DNA of 64,000 nucleotides from JAIPEI01 sp964443135 (GCA_964443135.1 CAYUBQ010000005.1:44169-108168), one strand, 5' to 3'; shown: positions 48,779 to 57,282, numbered from the stretch's first letter. The notes: generated by a model not told the origin, from the letters alone. Translations and numbers: made by a program.

Positions 48779-49042
48779 TCACGCGCGGGTGATCTTCAAG
48801 GTGACCGCGTTCTCCCGGTCCGGGCACTCCACCACGAGCTCGTCGGCGGACGCCCAGGGGTACTTTCCCCCGAACTGCATGACGCTCAGATTGGGAAAGA
48901 TGTCGTGGTAGAAAAAGCCGCAGAGGCCTCCGCTGTCGTAACAGCTGATGGTCAGCGCGTCCCCCTTCTTGTGTCCGGCGTGGCAGTTCCCCTTCACATC
49001 CAGGACCTCGGCACGAAAGGGTAATAAGATCTCCTCCGCCAT
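48779..49042 (-). CDS. TIGR04076-type small protein
   Basis: 87 aa. It has VKGNCHAGHKKGDALTISCY, then GFFYHDIFPNLSVMQFGGKY and a terminal VECPDRENAVTLKITR, which fits the short Cys-containing TIGR04076 family found mainly in anaerobes. Three conserved-looking Cys. Function unknown. AGGAG precedes the ATG. Convergent with the Zn-ribbon gene. Confidence 0.75.
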   Translation of the reverse strand: MAEEILLPFRAEVLDVKGNCHAGHKKGDALTISCYDSGGLCGFFYHDIFPNLSVMQFGGKYPWASADELVVECPDRENAVTLKITRA

Positions 49043-49085
49043 GGTGTGCTCCTCCGTTCCGGGTTGAGGTGAACCGCTCCGGTCC

Positions 49086-49784
49086 CTACTCCCCGCCCGG
49101 CAGGCCGGCGCGGTCGATTTTCAGCGGCTTGAAGTAGGAGACGAGCCCGTCCTGCCGGAGCCGCTCCCCGGCTGCATGGGCCTCCTTTTCCGACTCGTAC
49201 TTTCCGATGTAGACGCGGAACCAGTGGCCGCTCGCCAGGTCTTCCTCCACGTAGAACGCTTTTTGACCCGCTTTCTCGAGCTTCCGGGCCTCCTCCACCG
49301 CGTGCGCCCTTTCCTTGAACGAGCTCACGTGAAGTAGGTAGACCACGTCCTTTTCGGGCCGGGACGGGGCAGGGGAAGACGTCTCGGCCTGAGGCTCGGC
49401 GGCGGGGCGGGCCTTTTTCACGGCCGGGCGACCGACCGGCGAGGAGGCCCCGTTGTGCAGCCGTCGGATGCCGTGGTCGTCGATCAGCCCGAGATCGCGA
49501 AGCACCCGGGCCTCCTCCCGGGCCTTGTCCAGCGTGGAGAACCGGGCCATGTAGACCCGGTACCACTTGCCTTTGCCCTTGACGGTCTCGTACTGGTAGA
49601 ACGCGCCGTATCCTAGTCGTTTCAGGTAGTTGACCCGGTCGACCGCCTTGTCGAGATCCTGGTAGGAGCCCACTTGGATGCCGTAGGAGCTCTCGGCCCA
49701 GGCCCGATCCGGACCCGCGGACAGGGCCAGCAGAAGGAGCACGAGGCAGAGGCCCCGTGCCGGCGCAGGAATCGTCCTATGCAT
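49086..49784 (-). CDS. Exported protein with two SPOR domains
   Basis: 232 aa (239 if the ATG at 49805 is used). A signal peptide (GLCLVLLLLALSAGPDRAWA) is followed by two SPOR-like repeats: YGIQVGSYQDLDKAVDRVNY ... WYRVYMARFSTLDKAREE, and YLLHVSSFKERAHAVEEARK ... WFRVYIGKYESEKEAHAA, separated by a basic Ala/Pro linker. SPOR domains bind denuded glycan strands at the division septum. Repeat copy F begins 4 bp upstream of the farther start codon, so the whole upstream region of this gene is repeat sequence. Confidence 0.85.
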   Translation of the reverse strand: MHRTIPAPARGLCLVLLLLALSAGPDRAWAESSYGIQVGSYQDLDKAVDRVNYLKRLGYGAFYQYETVKGKGKWYRVYMARFSTLDKAREEARVLRDLGLIDDHGIRRLHNGASSPVGRPAVKKARPAAEPQAETSSPAPSRPEKDVVYLLHVSSFKERAHAVEEARKLEKAGQKAFYVEEDLASGHWFRVYIGKYESEKEAHAAGERLRQDGLVSYFKPLKIDRAGLPGGE

Positions 49785-49808
49785 GAGCGGTCTCGATGCG
49801 GCCATGAT

Positions 49809-49911
49809 TGACGGATTCGCAAAAACCCGCTCACGCGCCGCCGGGCATGATATAACCTGTTGAAATCCCACGGGCAGATCTCGAGGATTCGAGCATTTTA
49901 CGACGCCATCA
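49809..49911 (-). repeat. Dispersed 103-bp inverted-terminus repeat, copy F
   Basis: Read on the minus strand: starts TGATGGCGTCGTAAAATGC, contains CCTCGAGATCTGCCC, GGGATTTCAACAGGTTATAT and GGCGCGTGAGCGGGTTTTTG, ends GCGAATCCGTCA. The terminal 16-20 bp are imperfect inverted repeats of each other. It abuts the start of the SPOR gene, in its orientation. Confidence 0.9.
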
Positions 49912-50077
49912 CGATTCGCCCTTCCGCCGAATTCTGGCCCATTCGCGGATGGGAGTCAATGGCCTTTTCCTTCGTTCGGCGCTGTTGCCAAGGATGCGGG
50001 GTTGTGCTAGCAATCCTGTTCGGAGGACAAAGGACGCTCCGGAAGGACCGGATCCCATCGGGAAGGAGATCACGCTC

Positions 50078-50878
50078 ATGAAGTTGAACGAACGACGTGT
50101 GGTGATTCGGGGCGCAGGCGACCTGGCGTCCGCCGTGGGCTGGCGGCTGCGCATGGCCGGGTTCGGGGTGGTCATGACCGAGGTGGCTCGACCACTGGCG
50201 GTCCGGCGACGGGTCTCCTTCTGCGAGGCGGTGTGGGACGGGTCCGCCGAGGTGGAGGGCGTTCGGGCGATCCGGATTCAGGCTCCGGAAGAGGCGCGGG
50301 GCGCGATCGAGCGAGGGGTCGTACCGGTTCTCGTCGATCCGGACCTGGCCGGGCTCCCCGCCCTCGCCCCCGACGTTCTCGTGGACGCCACCCTGGCCAA
50401 GAGGAACCTCGGGATTCGCATGGACATGGCCGCGCTCGTCGTGGGCGTGGGGCCGGGGTTTTGTGCGGGTCGGGACGTGCACATGGTGGTGGAGTCCAAG
50501 CGGGGCCACCATCTGGGGAGGGTGCTGACCCGCGGGGAGGCCGCCCCCGACACGGGCGTCCCCGGCGTCATCGCCGGGTATGCCTCCGAGCGGGTTCTCC
50601 GGGCGCCGGCCGACGGCCTGTTCGAGCCCGGGGTCGAGCTGGGAGACAGGGTCTCCCCCGGTCAGGAGGTGGCCGTGGTGGGCGGCGCTTCCCTGCGTGC
50701 GGGGATCGCCGGAGTCGTGCGGGGTCTCATCCGGCCCGGCAGCGCGGTGGCGCGGGGAATGAAGGTGGGAGACGTGGACCCGAGGGGGGATCGTTCCTAC
50801 CTGGAGACCGTCTCGGACAAAGGGCTGGCTGTGGCCGGCGGGGTCCTCGAGGCGATCTGCCGGGTCTTCAACCGCTGA
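50078..50878 (+). CDS. yqeB: YqeB family protein, selenium-dependent molybdenum hydroxylase system (EF2563 type)
   Basis: 266 aa. It starts VVIRGAGDLASAVGWRLRMA (nucleotide-binding Rossmann), then TEVARPLAVRRRVSFCEAVW with the family's SFCEAV Cys, and has a later DATLAKRNLGIRMDMA and VGPGFCAGRDVHMVVES, as in the EF2563/YqeB group tied to labile-selenium molybdenum hydroxylases. A C-terminal hammerhead-like segment includes GVPGVIAGYASERVLRAP. AAGGAG precedes the ATG. No hydroxylase or yqeC partner is in the window. It is circumstantial evidence that the organism handles selenium. Confidence 0.85.
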   Translation: MKLNERRVVIRGAGDLASAVGWRLRMAGFGVVMTEVARPLAVRRRVSFCEAVWDGSAEVEGVRAIRIQAPEEARGAIERGVVPVLVDPDLAGLPALAPDVLVDATLAKRNLGIRMDMAALVVGVGPGFCAGRDVHMVVESKRGHHLGRVLTRGEAAPDTGVPGVIAGYASERVLRAPADGLFEPGVELGDRVSPGQEVAVVGGASLRAGIAGVVRGLIRPGSAVARGMKVGDVDPRGDRSYLETVSDKGLAVAGGVLEAICRVFNR

Positions 50879-50941
50879 GCGGGCGGGTCGATCCGCACGG
50901 AGGGCGCAGGTTGGTTTCAATCCGCGCGGGCCCGCTCAGTT

Positions 50942-51535
50942 TCAGTCCCTCCCGTGGAACTTGCCGTCTCGGAACTTCCCCTTGATCCGGCTTCCCTTGG
51001 GCCGAATGAGAACGCCCTTTCCCACGGGCACGCCGTTCTCGAAGCGGGCCTCGTACTTCTTGCCGTCGGGGAAGGTCATCACGCCCTCACCCTGGATCCG
51101 GTTGTCCTCGAACGCCCCTTCGTAGGCGCGCCCGTCCGGGCTGGTGAACTTGCCCTGTCCCTGAAAGGACCCGTTCACGAACGCTCCCTCGTACTTGCTG
51201 CCGTCCGGAAAGGTCCGGGTGCCTGTCCCTTCGATGCGATCGTTTTTGAAATCGCCCTCGTACCGTCCGCCGTCCGCAAAGGTGTACACGCCCCGGCCGT
51301 GATAGGCCCCCTCGTCGAACGCCCCCTCGTACCGGGTCCCGTTCGGGTAGGTCAGGGTCCCCTGTCCGTGGTACCGCCCGTCCTTGAACTCGCCCACGTA
51401 GGTGGTGCCGCCGGGAAGGTTCAGGGTGCCCGTGCCGTTCTCGCAGTCCCCTTTCACGCACTCCGCCCCGGCCGGGGCGGCGGCGAGCAGGAACAAACAA
51501 AGGAAAATGATCGCGTTTCGAATGTGACTGGCCAT
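50942..51535 (-). CDS. Exported MORN-repeat protein
   Basis: 197 aa. A signal peptide (AIIFLCLFLLAAAPAGAECV) is followed by about seven MORN repeats of 23 residues (for example GEFKDGRYHGQGTLTYPNGT, YEGDFKNDRIEGTGTRTFPD). A short basic tail (KGSRIKGKFRDGKFHGRD) ends the protein. MORN sheets bind lipid or proteins; a bacterial periplasmic role is unknown. Internal repeats are in the protein, not an assembly artefact, since the DNA units differ. Confidence 0.88.
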   Translation of the reverse strand: MASHIRNAIIFLCLFLLAAAPAGAECVKGDCENGTGTLNLPGGTTYVGEFKDGRYHGQGTLTYPNGTRYEGAFDEGAYHGRGVYTFADGGRYEGDFKNDRIEGTGTRTFPDGSKYEGAFVNGSFQGQGKFTSPDGRAYEGAFEDNRIQGEGVMTFPDGKKYEARFENGVPVGKGVLIRPKGSRIKGKFRDGKFHGRD

Positions 51536-51705
51536 GGGGGTCTCCATCTGGCTTGAGGTTGGCGTAAAACTCGAACCCGAATCATTATACCCCGAACGGC
51601 CGCCGGAGAAAACCGTCATCGCAAGGGGGCCGCTCCCCGGATCGACGTCGTTCCCCGAAGGGCCGTCAGGCGGCCGCAAACGCCGGCACCCCCGTCCCTT
51701 TGCTT

Positions 51706-51734
51706 TTGACACCCCGGCTCCTTTTCCCTATACT
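51706..51734 (+). promoter_or_regulatory. Strong sigma-70 promoter for the SPOR lipoprotein gene
   Basis: TTGACA at 51706-51711, 17-bp spacer, TATACT at 51729-51734: eleven of twelve consensus bases. The leader to the chosen ATG is about 150 nt. It rules out starts upstream of about 51740. Confidence 0.8.
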
Positions 51735-51891
51735 TCGCGGCATCACGTTCCGCGTGGCTTCCCCGCCGGAACGTTCGCGCCCCGGGGGGGGCACCGGCTT
51801 CCCCGTTCGCCCGGATCCCGATGAGGAGCGCCTTGCACCATCCTGTCGAGACGAGATGAGGCAGACGAGGAACAGAGGAGACCGGCGGTGC

Positions 51892-52782
51892 ATGGGATCG
51901 GTTCCGGCCGTGCTCCTCCTTCTCATGCTCTCCTGCGCCGGCTCTCCCTCGGAAGATCCGGCCTGCGGATCGGCTCTACAGGAGATTCTGGCCGAGCCGG
52001 GTGTCAAGATCGCCGTCGTCCTGCCCTTCGAGTCCCCCCCGGAAGAGCCCGAGATCGGCCCCCTGGTCAGAAGAGCGTTTTACAGCCACTTCAGCCCCGG
52101 GAACTACCGCGACATCGAGCCGAGCCGCGTGGATCGACTCCTCGATCGGCAGGACGAAAAAGGCCCGAAGGGATGGGAGGATCTCTCCCCGGCCCAGCTG
52201 GGCGAGCTTTTCCGGGCGGATTTCGTCATCTACGGCAGGGTCCTCAACTTCGACCGCACCTTTCTCGGGATCTACTCCCAGATCGCCCTCACGGTGGGGT
52301 TGGAAATGGTCTCCTGCCGCACGGGGAAGGGCGTCTGGCAGAAAACCCTGACGAAGCGCTCCCACGACGGCGGGCTTCCGTTCAGCCTGTTCGAGGTCAT
52401 CCCGGCCGCCCTCAGGTCGAGCCTCCACATGACCCACGAGCGGACCGTGGGCCTCGTGGACCGGGTGAGCCGGGAGCTCGCGGAGGCCGTTCCGGGACCG
52501 CCCGGTTCTCGAGCCCTTCCATCCTGGTTCGAGCTCCAGGTGGCCTCGTTTCTCGACCCGGTGAAGGCGGAGCTCACCGTGCGCCGGTTCGAAGGGGAGG
52601 GGGCGAAAGGCCGGATCGAGCCGGTGTCGCTGGATGGCCGCGTTTTTCACCGGGTCCTCCTGGGCCCCTTTCCGACGGCTGCGGAGGCGGAGGAGGTCAG
52701 AAGGCGCATCGCGGCGGACACGGCCTTTCAACCCGTCGTCGTTCATCACGACGAGGGAGCGGCTACCGGAGAGAGCCACTGA
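51892..52782 (+). CDS. Probable lipoprotein with C-terminal SPOR domain
   Basis: 296 aa. The N-terminus GSVPAVLLLLMLSCAGSPS looks like a lipoprotein signal with lipid-anchored Cys. Residues about 40-200 (VKIAVVLPFESPPEEPEIG, DFVIYGRVLNFDRTFLGIYS) resemble the alpha/beta fold of CsgG- or LptE-like periplasmic lipoproteins that sense or build envelope complexes. The last 75 residues form a SPOR domain (FELQVASFLDPVKAELTV ... HRVLLGPFPTAAEAEEV). The start lies after the promoter and has GGAG 10 nt upstream. The last 20 nt overlap the convergent CBS gene. Confidence 0.65.
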   Translation: MGSVPAVLLLLMLSCAGSPSEDPACGSALQEILAEPGVKIAVVLPFESPPEEPEIGPLVRRAFYSHFSPGNYRDIEPSRVDRLLDRQDEKGPKGWEDLSPAQLGELFRADFVIYGRVLNFDRTFLGIYSQIALTVGLEMVSCRTGKGVWQKTLTKRSHDGGLPFSLFEVIPAALRSSLHMTHERTVGLVDRVSRELAEAVPGPPGSRALPSWFELQVASFLDPVKAELTVRRFEGEGAKGRIEPVSLDGRVFHRVLLGPFPTAAEAEEVRRRIAADTAFQPVVVHHDEGAATGESH

Positions 52783-53446
52783 TCTCGTCGAGCGGATCCT
52801 CGGTCACGTAGAGAAGCGTGAAGTGACGCCCGAGACGCTCGACCAGCCGTTTCCGGGCGTCCTCGGCCAGGGGCTTGATGCGGATGAAGACGTGTCGAAA
52901 CCCGGGCTCCGCCGTGTCCGTCATGCTGAGGATGCTCACGATGTGGCCCTGCTCCTCCCGGATCACGTCGGCCGCCTGCTTGATGGAGCCGGGGCTGTCC
53001 TCGAGATTGAACGCAAACTGCACGCCGCCCTGGTAGATCCCCGTGATGGCGATCAGGACCTTGAAGACGTCTCCCTGGCTGATGATCCCCACCAGCTCTC
53101 CCCCGGCGGTGACCACGGGCATGGCGGTGATCCGGTTTTTCAGCATGACGGCGGCCGCCAGCTCCATGGTCTGATCGGGCCGGATGGTGAGGGGGTCCGA
53201 TTGCATGACGTCGCGGGCCTTGACCCCGGAGAGAAGGTAGTAGAGCTCCTGGGCGCTCAGTCCGGTGGACCGCGAGGGGAGGGCCTCCGTCACGTCACGG
53301 GCACGAATCAGGCCCGCCAGCGCTCCTTCCCGCATGACCGGCAGGTGGCGGATCTGATGATCCTCCAGGATCTTGGACACGCGCACGATGGGTGTGTCCT
53401 CGTCTACGGCCAAGAGATTCGTGGACATCCAGTTCCGCACCTGCAT
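52763..53446 (-). CDS. CBS-domain pair with C-terminal ACT domain
   Basis: 227 aa, AGGAGGGGGG before the ATG. Two CBS motifs: VRNWMSTNLLAVDEDTPIVR ... IRHLPVMREGALAGLI, and VKARDVMQSDPLTIRPDQTM ... ITAMPVVTAGGELVGIIS. The C-terminus (GVQFAFNLEDSPGSIKQAAD) is an ACT domain. The AcuB-like layout binds adenosine nucleotides in CBS and perhaps an amino acid in ACT. It is a cytoplasmic regulator with unknown partner. Confidence 0.9.
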   Translation of the reverse strand: MQVRNWMSTNLLAVDEDTPIVRVSKILEDHQIRHLPVMREGALAGLIRARDVTEALPSRSTGLSAQELYYLLSGVKARDVMQSDPLTIRPDQTMELAAAVMLKNRITAMPVVTAGGELVGIISQGDVFKVLIAITGIYQGGVQFAFNLEDSPGSIKQAADVIREEQGHIVSILSMTDTAEPGFRHVFIRIKPLAEDARKRLVERLGRHFTLLYVTEDPLDEISGSLR

Positions 53447-53528
53447 GAAAACCCCCCTCCTGTTCCCGCGGCCGGTGCCCGGGGTTCGGGGACCCGTCTG
53501 CATTCCAGATGAGCGATTATTTTGGCGG

Positions 53529-53556
53529 TTGACAGATGGATTACTGTATCTATATT
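53529..53556 (+). promoter_or_regulatory. Promoter in an AT-rich island upstream of fabH
   Basis: TTGACA at 53529-53534, 16-bp spacer, TATATT at 53551-53556, within a locally AT-rich stretch (53514-53590). About 200 nt before the fabH ATG. Confidence 0.65.
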
Positions 53557-53763
53557 CTACCTACTTCGTCAAATACTCCTATACCTATCCCGCCTGATGT
53601 CTCACGGGGAAGGCCGGCGCCACCCGGCCCACTCAACGGCTCATTCCACACCAGCCAAGACAGGCGCCGGCGAGGGCCCGCCGGGTCCTCAGCGGCAGCG
53701 GATCGAAGCGGGACAACGGGATAGGAACGGGATAGGGTTGGAAAACGCGAACACGAGGAACCC

Positions 53764-54837
53764 ATGAGCATTTACAGCCATATCATCGGAACCGGAGCCG
53801 CCGCCCCCGAACGGGTGGTCACGAACCGGGACCTGGAGCGGATCGTAGACACGTCGGACGACTGGATCGTCCGCAGGACCGGCATCCGGGAACGGCGCAT
53901 CTCATCGCTGGAGCGTCCGGAGAGCACGTCGGAAATGGCCGAAAAGGCCGCCCGGGAGGCCCTGGAGGCGGCCAGGCTGGAGCCGGACGAGCTCGACATG
54001 ATCGTGGTGGGCACGGTCACGCCGGACCGGCAGTTTCCGGCGACCGGCTGCATGGTTCAGACCGCCCTGGGGGCGGGCAGGGCCGCCGCTTTCGACATCT
54101 CCGCAGGGTGCTCGGGATTTCTGTACGCCCTCAACACGGTGCACAACGCCGTCCGGTGCGGCGCCGTCCGGAAGGCACTCGTGATCGGCGTGGAACGGCT
54201 CTCGTCGGTGCTGAACTGGGAGGACAGGGGAACCTGCGTGCTTCTGGGTGACGGGGCCGGGGCCGTGGTGGTTTCGGCCGGATCGGACGAAGGGGGCGTC
54301 CTGTCCACGCACATCCGTTCGGACGGGCAGTTCTGGGATCTGCTCTACTCCTACTACGGCGCGAACCACGTACCGGAATCCCTGGATCATCTCGACGCCA
54401 AGCCGTTCAAGCTCCGCATGGAGGGCAATCGTCTCTTCAAGAGGGCGATCGGCTGCCTGACCGACATCGCCGTGGAAGCTCTCGAGCACAACGGCATGAC
54501 CTCGCGGGACATCAAGCTCGTGGTGCCCCACCAGGCGAACATCCGCATCATCCAAGGAATGGTCCGAAACCTCGGTATCCCCATGGAGCAGGTGTACACC
54601 AACGTGGAACGCTTCGGGAACACCTCGTCCGCGTCCATTCCCATCGCCTTGGACGAGGCCCGGCGGGAGGGCCTGCTCGCGCCGGGAGACCACGTGCTCC
54701 TGGTCAGCTTCGGGGCCGGCCTCACCTGGTCCTCCGCGGTGGTCCGGTGGTCCATGGAGACGGCTCTTCCCAAGGTCGAGGGCGCCGTCGGCCGTGCGGC
54801 CGGTCTAGGGACCGTCGCTATCTCGCCCGAGCCATAA
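53764..54837 (+). CDS. fabH: 3-oxoacyl-ACP synthase III (FabH)
   Basis: 357 aa, slightly longer than typical. Catalytic Cys in FDISAGCSGFLYAL (about residue 116), His in VVPHQANIRII and Asn in RFGNTSSASIPIAL. It condenses acetyl-CoA (or branched primer CoA) with malonyl-ACP to start fatty-acid synthesis. It has a 20-residue C-terminal extension that overlaps the convergent RNase D gene by 20 nt. No other fab genes lie adjacent. Confidence 0.94.
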   Translation: MSIYSHIIGTGAAAPERVVTNRDLERIVDTSDDWIVRRTGIRERRISSLERPESTSEMAEKAAREALEAARLEPDELDMIVVGTVTPDRQFPATGCMVQTALGAGRAAAFDISAGCSGFLYALNTVHNAVRCGAVRKALVIGVERLSSVLNWEDRGTCVLLGDGAGAVVVSAGSDEGGVLSTHIRSDGQFWDLLYSYYGANHVPESLDHLDAKPFKLRMEGNRLFKRAIGCLTDIAVEALEHNGMTSRDIKLVVPHQANIRIIQGMVRNLGIPMEQVYTNVERFGNTSSASIPIALDEARREGLLAPGDHVLLVSFGAGLTWSSAVVRWSMETALPKVEGAVGRAAGLGTVAISPEP

Positions 54838-56035
54838 CCCCGCAGATCTCTCTTCCGAACGACGCCTGCTGCCACCGGCGGACCCCCTCGATGGGGGCCA
54901 GCTCATCGGGACGCGTCGGCCGGGCCAGGGAGAGCGCCTGGATCTGGGCGTTGGTCAAGAGGACCGACGGGTCGAGGCCCAGCTCGGCGGCACGCTGGTT
55001 CCGCCACTCCTTGAGGGCCCGGACCCGCTTGATCACGTCCGGCGCCTGACGGCGGAAAGTCTTTCGGGGGTAGACCGGGAGGGATCCTTCCGGCAGCTCC
55101 ATGGCCCCCTGAACGCACCGCAGGAGATCCGAGCCGAGCACCCGGATCTGACCCCTGCTCACGCCGGGGACCGAGGCCAGCTCCTTCGCGGTCGTGGGAC
55201 GCCTGCGGGCCAGCTCGAGGATGGTCTGGTTCCCCAGGACCTTGAAGGGCGGGCGGTCCCTCTTGCGCGCCGCGTCCAGACGAAACCGAAGCAGCTCCTC
55301 CGCGACGGAAAGCCCGCGTGCGTCGAGGCTGCCCGCTCCCCGAAGACGGAGAAAGTGCGGCCCCTCGTCGGGCGGAGCGTATCGAACGCCGCTCTGGATT
55401 GCGCACTCCTCTTCCACCCAGGAAAGCCGACCCAGCTCCCCAAGCTCCTCGCGAAGCATGTGGTGGAGCGGTACCAGGTAGAGTGCGTCCTGGGCGCCGT
55501 ACCGGAGCATCTCCTCCGGCAGTGGCCTGACGGACCAGTCCTTCTTCTGGAACTTTTTTTCGGCGCGGACACCGAAGCGGCTCTCCAGGAGGTTCGCGAG
55601 CCCGGTCTCGTCCAGTCCCAGGAACCTCGCGGCGATCTGGGTGTCGAAGAGGCCGCCGACCCGGATCCCGAAGTCGCGGTCCAGGGAACGGAGGTCGTAG
55701 TCGGAGCCGTGGAGGACCTTGGTCACTTCCGGGTTCGCGAAGAGGGGGGCCAGGGGGGAGAGGTCGTTCACAGCGAGCGGGTCGACCAGGAACACACGGT
55801 CGGTCGCGGCCAGTTGGAGCAGGCAGACCTTCTCCTGGAAATGAAACAGCGAGTCCGCCTCGAGATCGACGCCGACGGCGTGCTCCTTCGCGAGCCGGTC
55901 GAGGACGCGCAGGAGACCCTCCCGGGTCTCGATCCAGTCAAAGGCTGTCGTTGGTTCCGATGATTCCACTGTCAAGGCGGATCGCTTTCCTGTTCGGGCT
56001 TTGGGCCGAACCGGTGAGGTCTCACCGGGCTCCAC
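54818..56035 (-). CDS. rnd: Ribonuclease D-like 3'-5' exonuclease with HRDC domain
   Basis: 405 aa. DEDD exonuclease motifs: VGVDLEADSLF (ExoI), VLHGSDYDLRSLDRDFG (ExoII) and LRYGAQDALYLV (ExoIII, Tyr present). The HRDC domain appears in the second half (RDRPPFKVLGNQTILELARR), and a second HRDC-like stretch follows (RVRALKEWRNQRAAELGLDP). It trims tRNA 3' ends. The ATG lies 14 nt inside the upstream NifU-like gene, so the two form an operon. The first 30 residues are low-complexity; a later start is possible. Confidence 0.9.
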   Translation of the reverse strand: MEPGETSPVRPKARTGKRSALTVESSEPTTAFDWIETREGLLRVLDRLAKEHAVGVDLEADSLFHFQEKVCLLQLAATDRVFLVDPLAVNDLSPLAPLFANPEVTKVLHGSDYDLRSLDRDFGIRVGGLFDTQIAARFLGLDETGLANLLESRFGVRAEKKFQKKDWSVRPLPEEMLRYGAQDALYLVPLHHMLREELGELGRLSWVEEECAIQSGVRYAPPDEGPHFLRLRGAGSLDARGLSVAEELLRFRLDAARKRDRPPFKVLGNQTILELARRRPTTAKELASVPGVSRGQIRVLGSDLLRCVQGAMELPEGSLPVYPRKTFRRQAPDVIKRVRALKEWRNQRAAELGLDPSVLLTNAQIQALSLARPTRPDELAPIEGVRRWQQASFGREICGVMARAR

Positions 56036-56465
56036 GCACGCGGGACTGCATGTACCGGCTCAACGCCTCGTGAAGGGTCGTCGCGGCGAGATCGGCGCAG
56101 TGCTCGTCCTCGTTGGGAAGCCCGCCGGCGCGCTCGCGGATCAGATCGGGCGTGACGTCGAGCAGCTCATCCGGGGTTCGGCCGTGGGCCATTTCCGCGG
56201 CCAGGGATCCGCAGGCCACGCTCGACCCACAGCCGTCGGTCATGAAGGTGGCGCGACGGACACGCTCGTCCTCGAACTCGAGATAGACGCTCATGCTGTC
56301 TCCGCAACCCCCGCGAACCACGGCATACCCGTCCGGATTCTCCATCCTCCCCATGAAACGCCGGGTTTTCCACCGGTCGAAGGCCTCGTCCCCGTAAGCG
56401 GATTTCGTCTCCTCGAGGATCTCTCCGGTGATCTCCCGGACAAAGGCGTCAAGCTCGGTTTCCAT
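56022..56465 (-). CDS. NifU/IscU-like Fe-S scaffold-domain protein (copy 2)
   Basis: 147 aa. Scaffold cysteines in RGGCGDSM, TDGCGSSVACGS and EHCADLAATTLHEAL, the same three-Cys plan as the protein at 19213-19617. The N-terminus differs (ELDAFVREITGEILEETKSA). It overlaps the RNase D start. Neither copy has IscS or HscA nearby. Its ribosome binding site is within the preceding ATG-rich stretch; ATG 56480 is an alternative. Confidence 0.72.
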   Translation of the reverse strand: METELDAFVREITGEILEETKSAYGDEAFDRWKTRRFMGRMENPDGYAVVRGGCGDSMSVYLEFEDERVRRATFMTDGCGSSVACGSLAAEMAHGRTPDELLDVTPDLIRERAGGLPNEDEHCADLAATTLHEALSRYMQSRVRGAR

Positions 56466-56601
56466 GCTCGTCCTCTCCATGGTCTCTTCGCGGCGCCGGT
56501 CGGCATGCTGTCCCGGACCGGCGGCGCGACCGTTCAATTCTGCGCACCATCCTTCTCCGTTCGCAAGGGGAAAATCGCGCCGGGCGTCTCCTGCAAATGG
56601 A

Positions 56602-56630
56602 TTGACATTTGTTCGAATACCCTTTTTAAT
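56602..56630 (+). promoter_or_regulatory. Promoter of greA
   Basis: TTGACA at 56602-56607, 17-bp spacer, TTTAAT at 56625-56630. About 125 nt before the greA ATG. Confidence 0.7.
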
Positions 56631-56760
56631 CCGGGCATCGACACAGGCGGAGCCGTACAGGCCCGCCGGGGTCGGTCCGTTGCGTCGCCGCATCCGTCTG
56701 CAAAAAGCCCCCCGGGACGAATCTCCCTGCGGCGAACCTTGGGAACGGAGATCGAAAGGC

Positions 56761-57228
56761 ATGGAAAGGATACCGATCACGAGGGAAGGACTCGAGAAGC
56801 TCAAGACGGACCTTCATCAGCTCGAAAGCGTGGACCGCCTGGAGAACATCCGGGCCATCGAGGAGGCGCGTTCCCACGGGGACATCAGCGAGAACGCCGA
56901 GTACCATGCGGCCAAGGAGCGTCAGGCATACATCGATGCGCGGATCAAGGACCTGAAGAATTCCATCGGGCGCGCCGAGGTGATCGAGGTGGAGTCAGGA
57001 CCTGCGGACCGCGTCTTTTTCGGGAAAACCGTCCTGCTGTACAACGTGGACAGGGACGAGGAGAGCGAGTACCAGCTGCTGGGGCCGTTCGAGTCCGATC
57101 CGGACCAGGGAAAGATCTCGGTCTCCTCTCCCCTGGGCAAGGCCCTGATCGGACGGGAGGTGGGCGAGGAGATCCGGGTGCAGACCCCGGGGGGGCTTCA
57201 GGCTTACGAGATCGTGGAGATCTATTGA
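56761..57228 (+). CDS. greA: Transcription elongation factor GreA
   Basis: 155 aa. The N-terminal coiled coil (IPITREGLEKLKTDLHQLES ... EEARSHGDISENAEYHAAKE) carries the acidic tip (D and E of HGDISENAEY) that enters the polymerase secondary channel and stimulates cleavage of backtracked RNA. The C-terminal FKBP-like domain has VFFGKTVLLYNVDRDEE and SPLGKALIGREVGEEIRV. It has its own promoter. Confidence 0.96.
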   Translation: MERIPITREGLEKLKTDLHQLESVDRLENIRAIEEARSHGDISENAEYHAAKERQAYIDARIKDLKNSIGRAEVIEVESGPADRVFFGKTVLLYNVDRDEESEYQLLGPFESDPDQGKISVSSPLGKALIGREVGEEIRVQTPGGLQAYEIVEIY

Positions 57229-57282
57229 GCCCCCGCCATCCCGGGCCCTGCCGCCGGCGGCCCGGGCGGGACACGTGAGACC

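Noticed and set aside
50942..51535. MORN gene repeats considered as a DNA repeat array
   Set aside because: The periodicity is in the protein (23-residue units) and the DNA units differ enough to be explained by coding.
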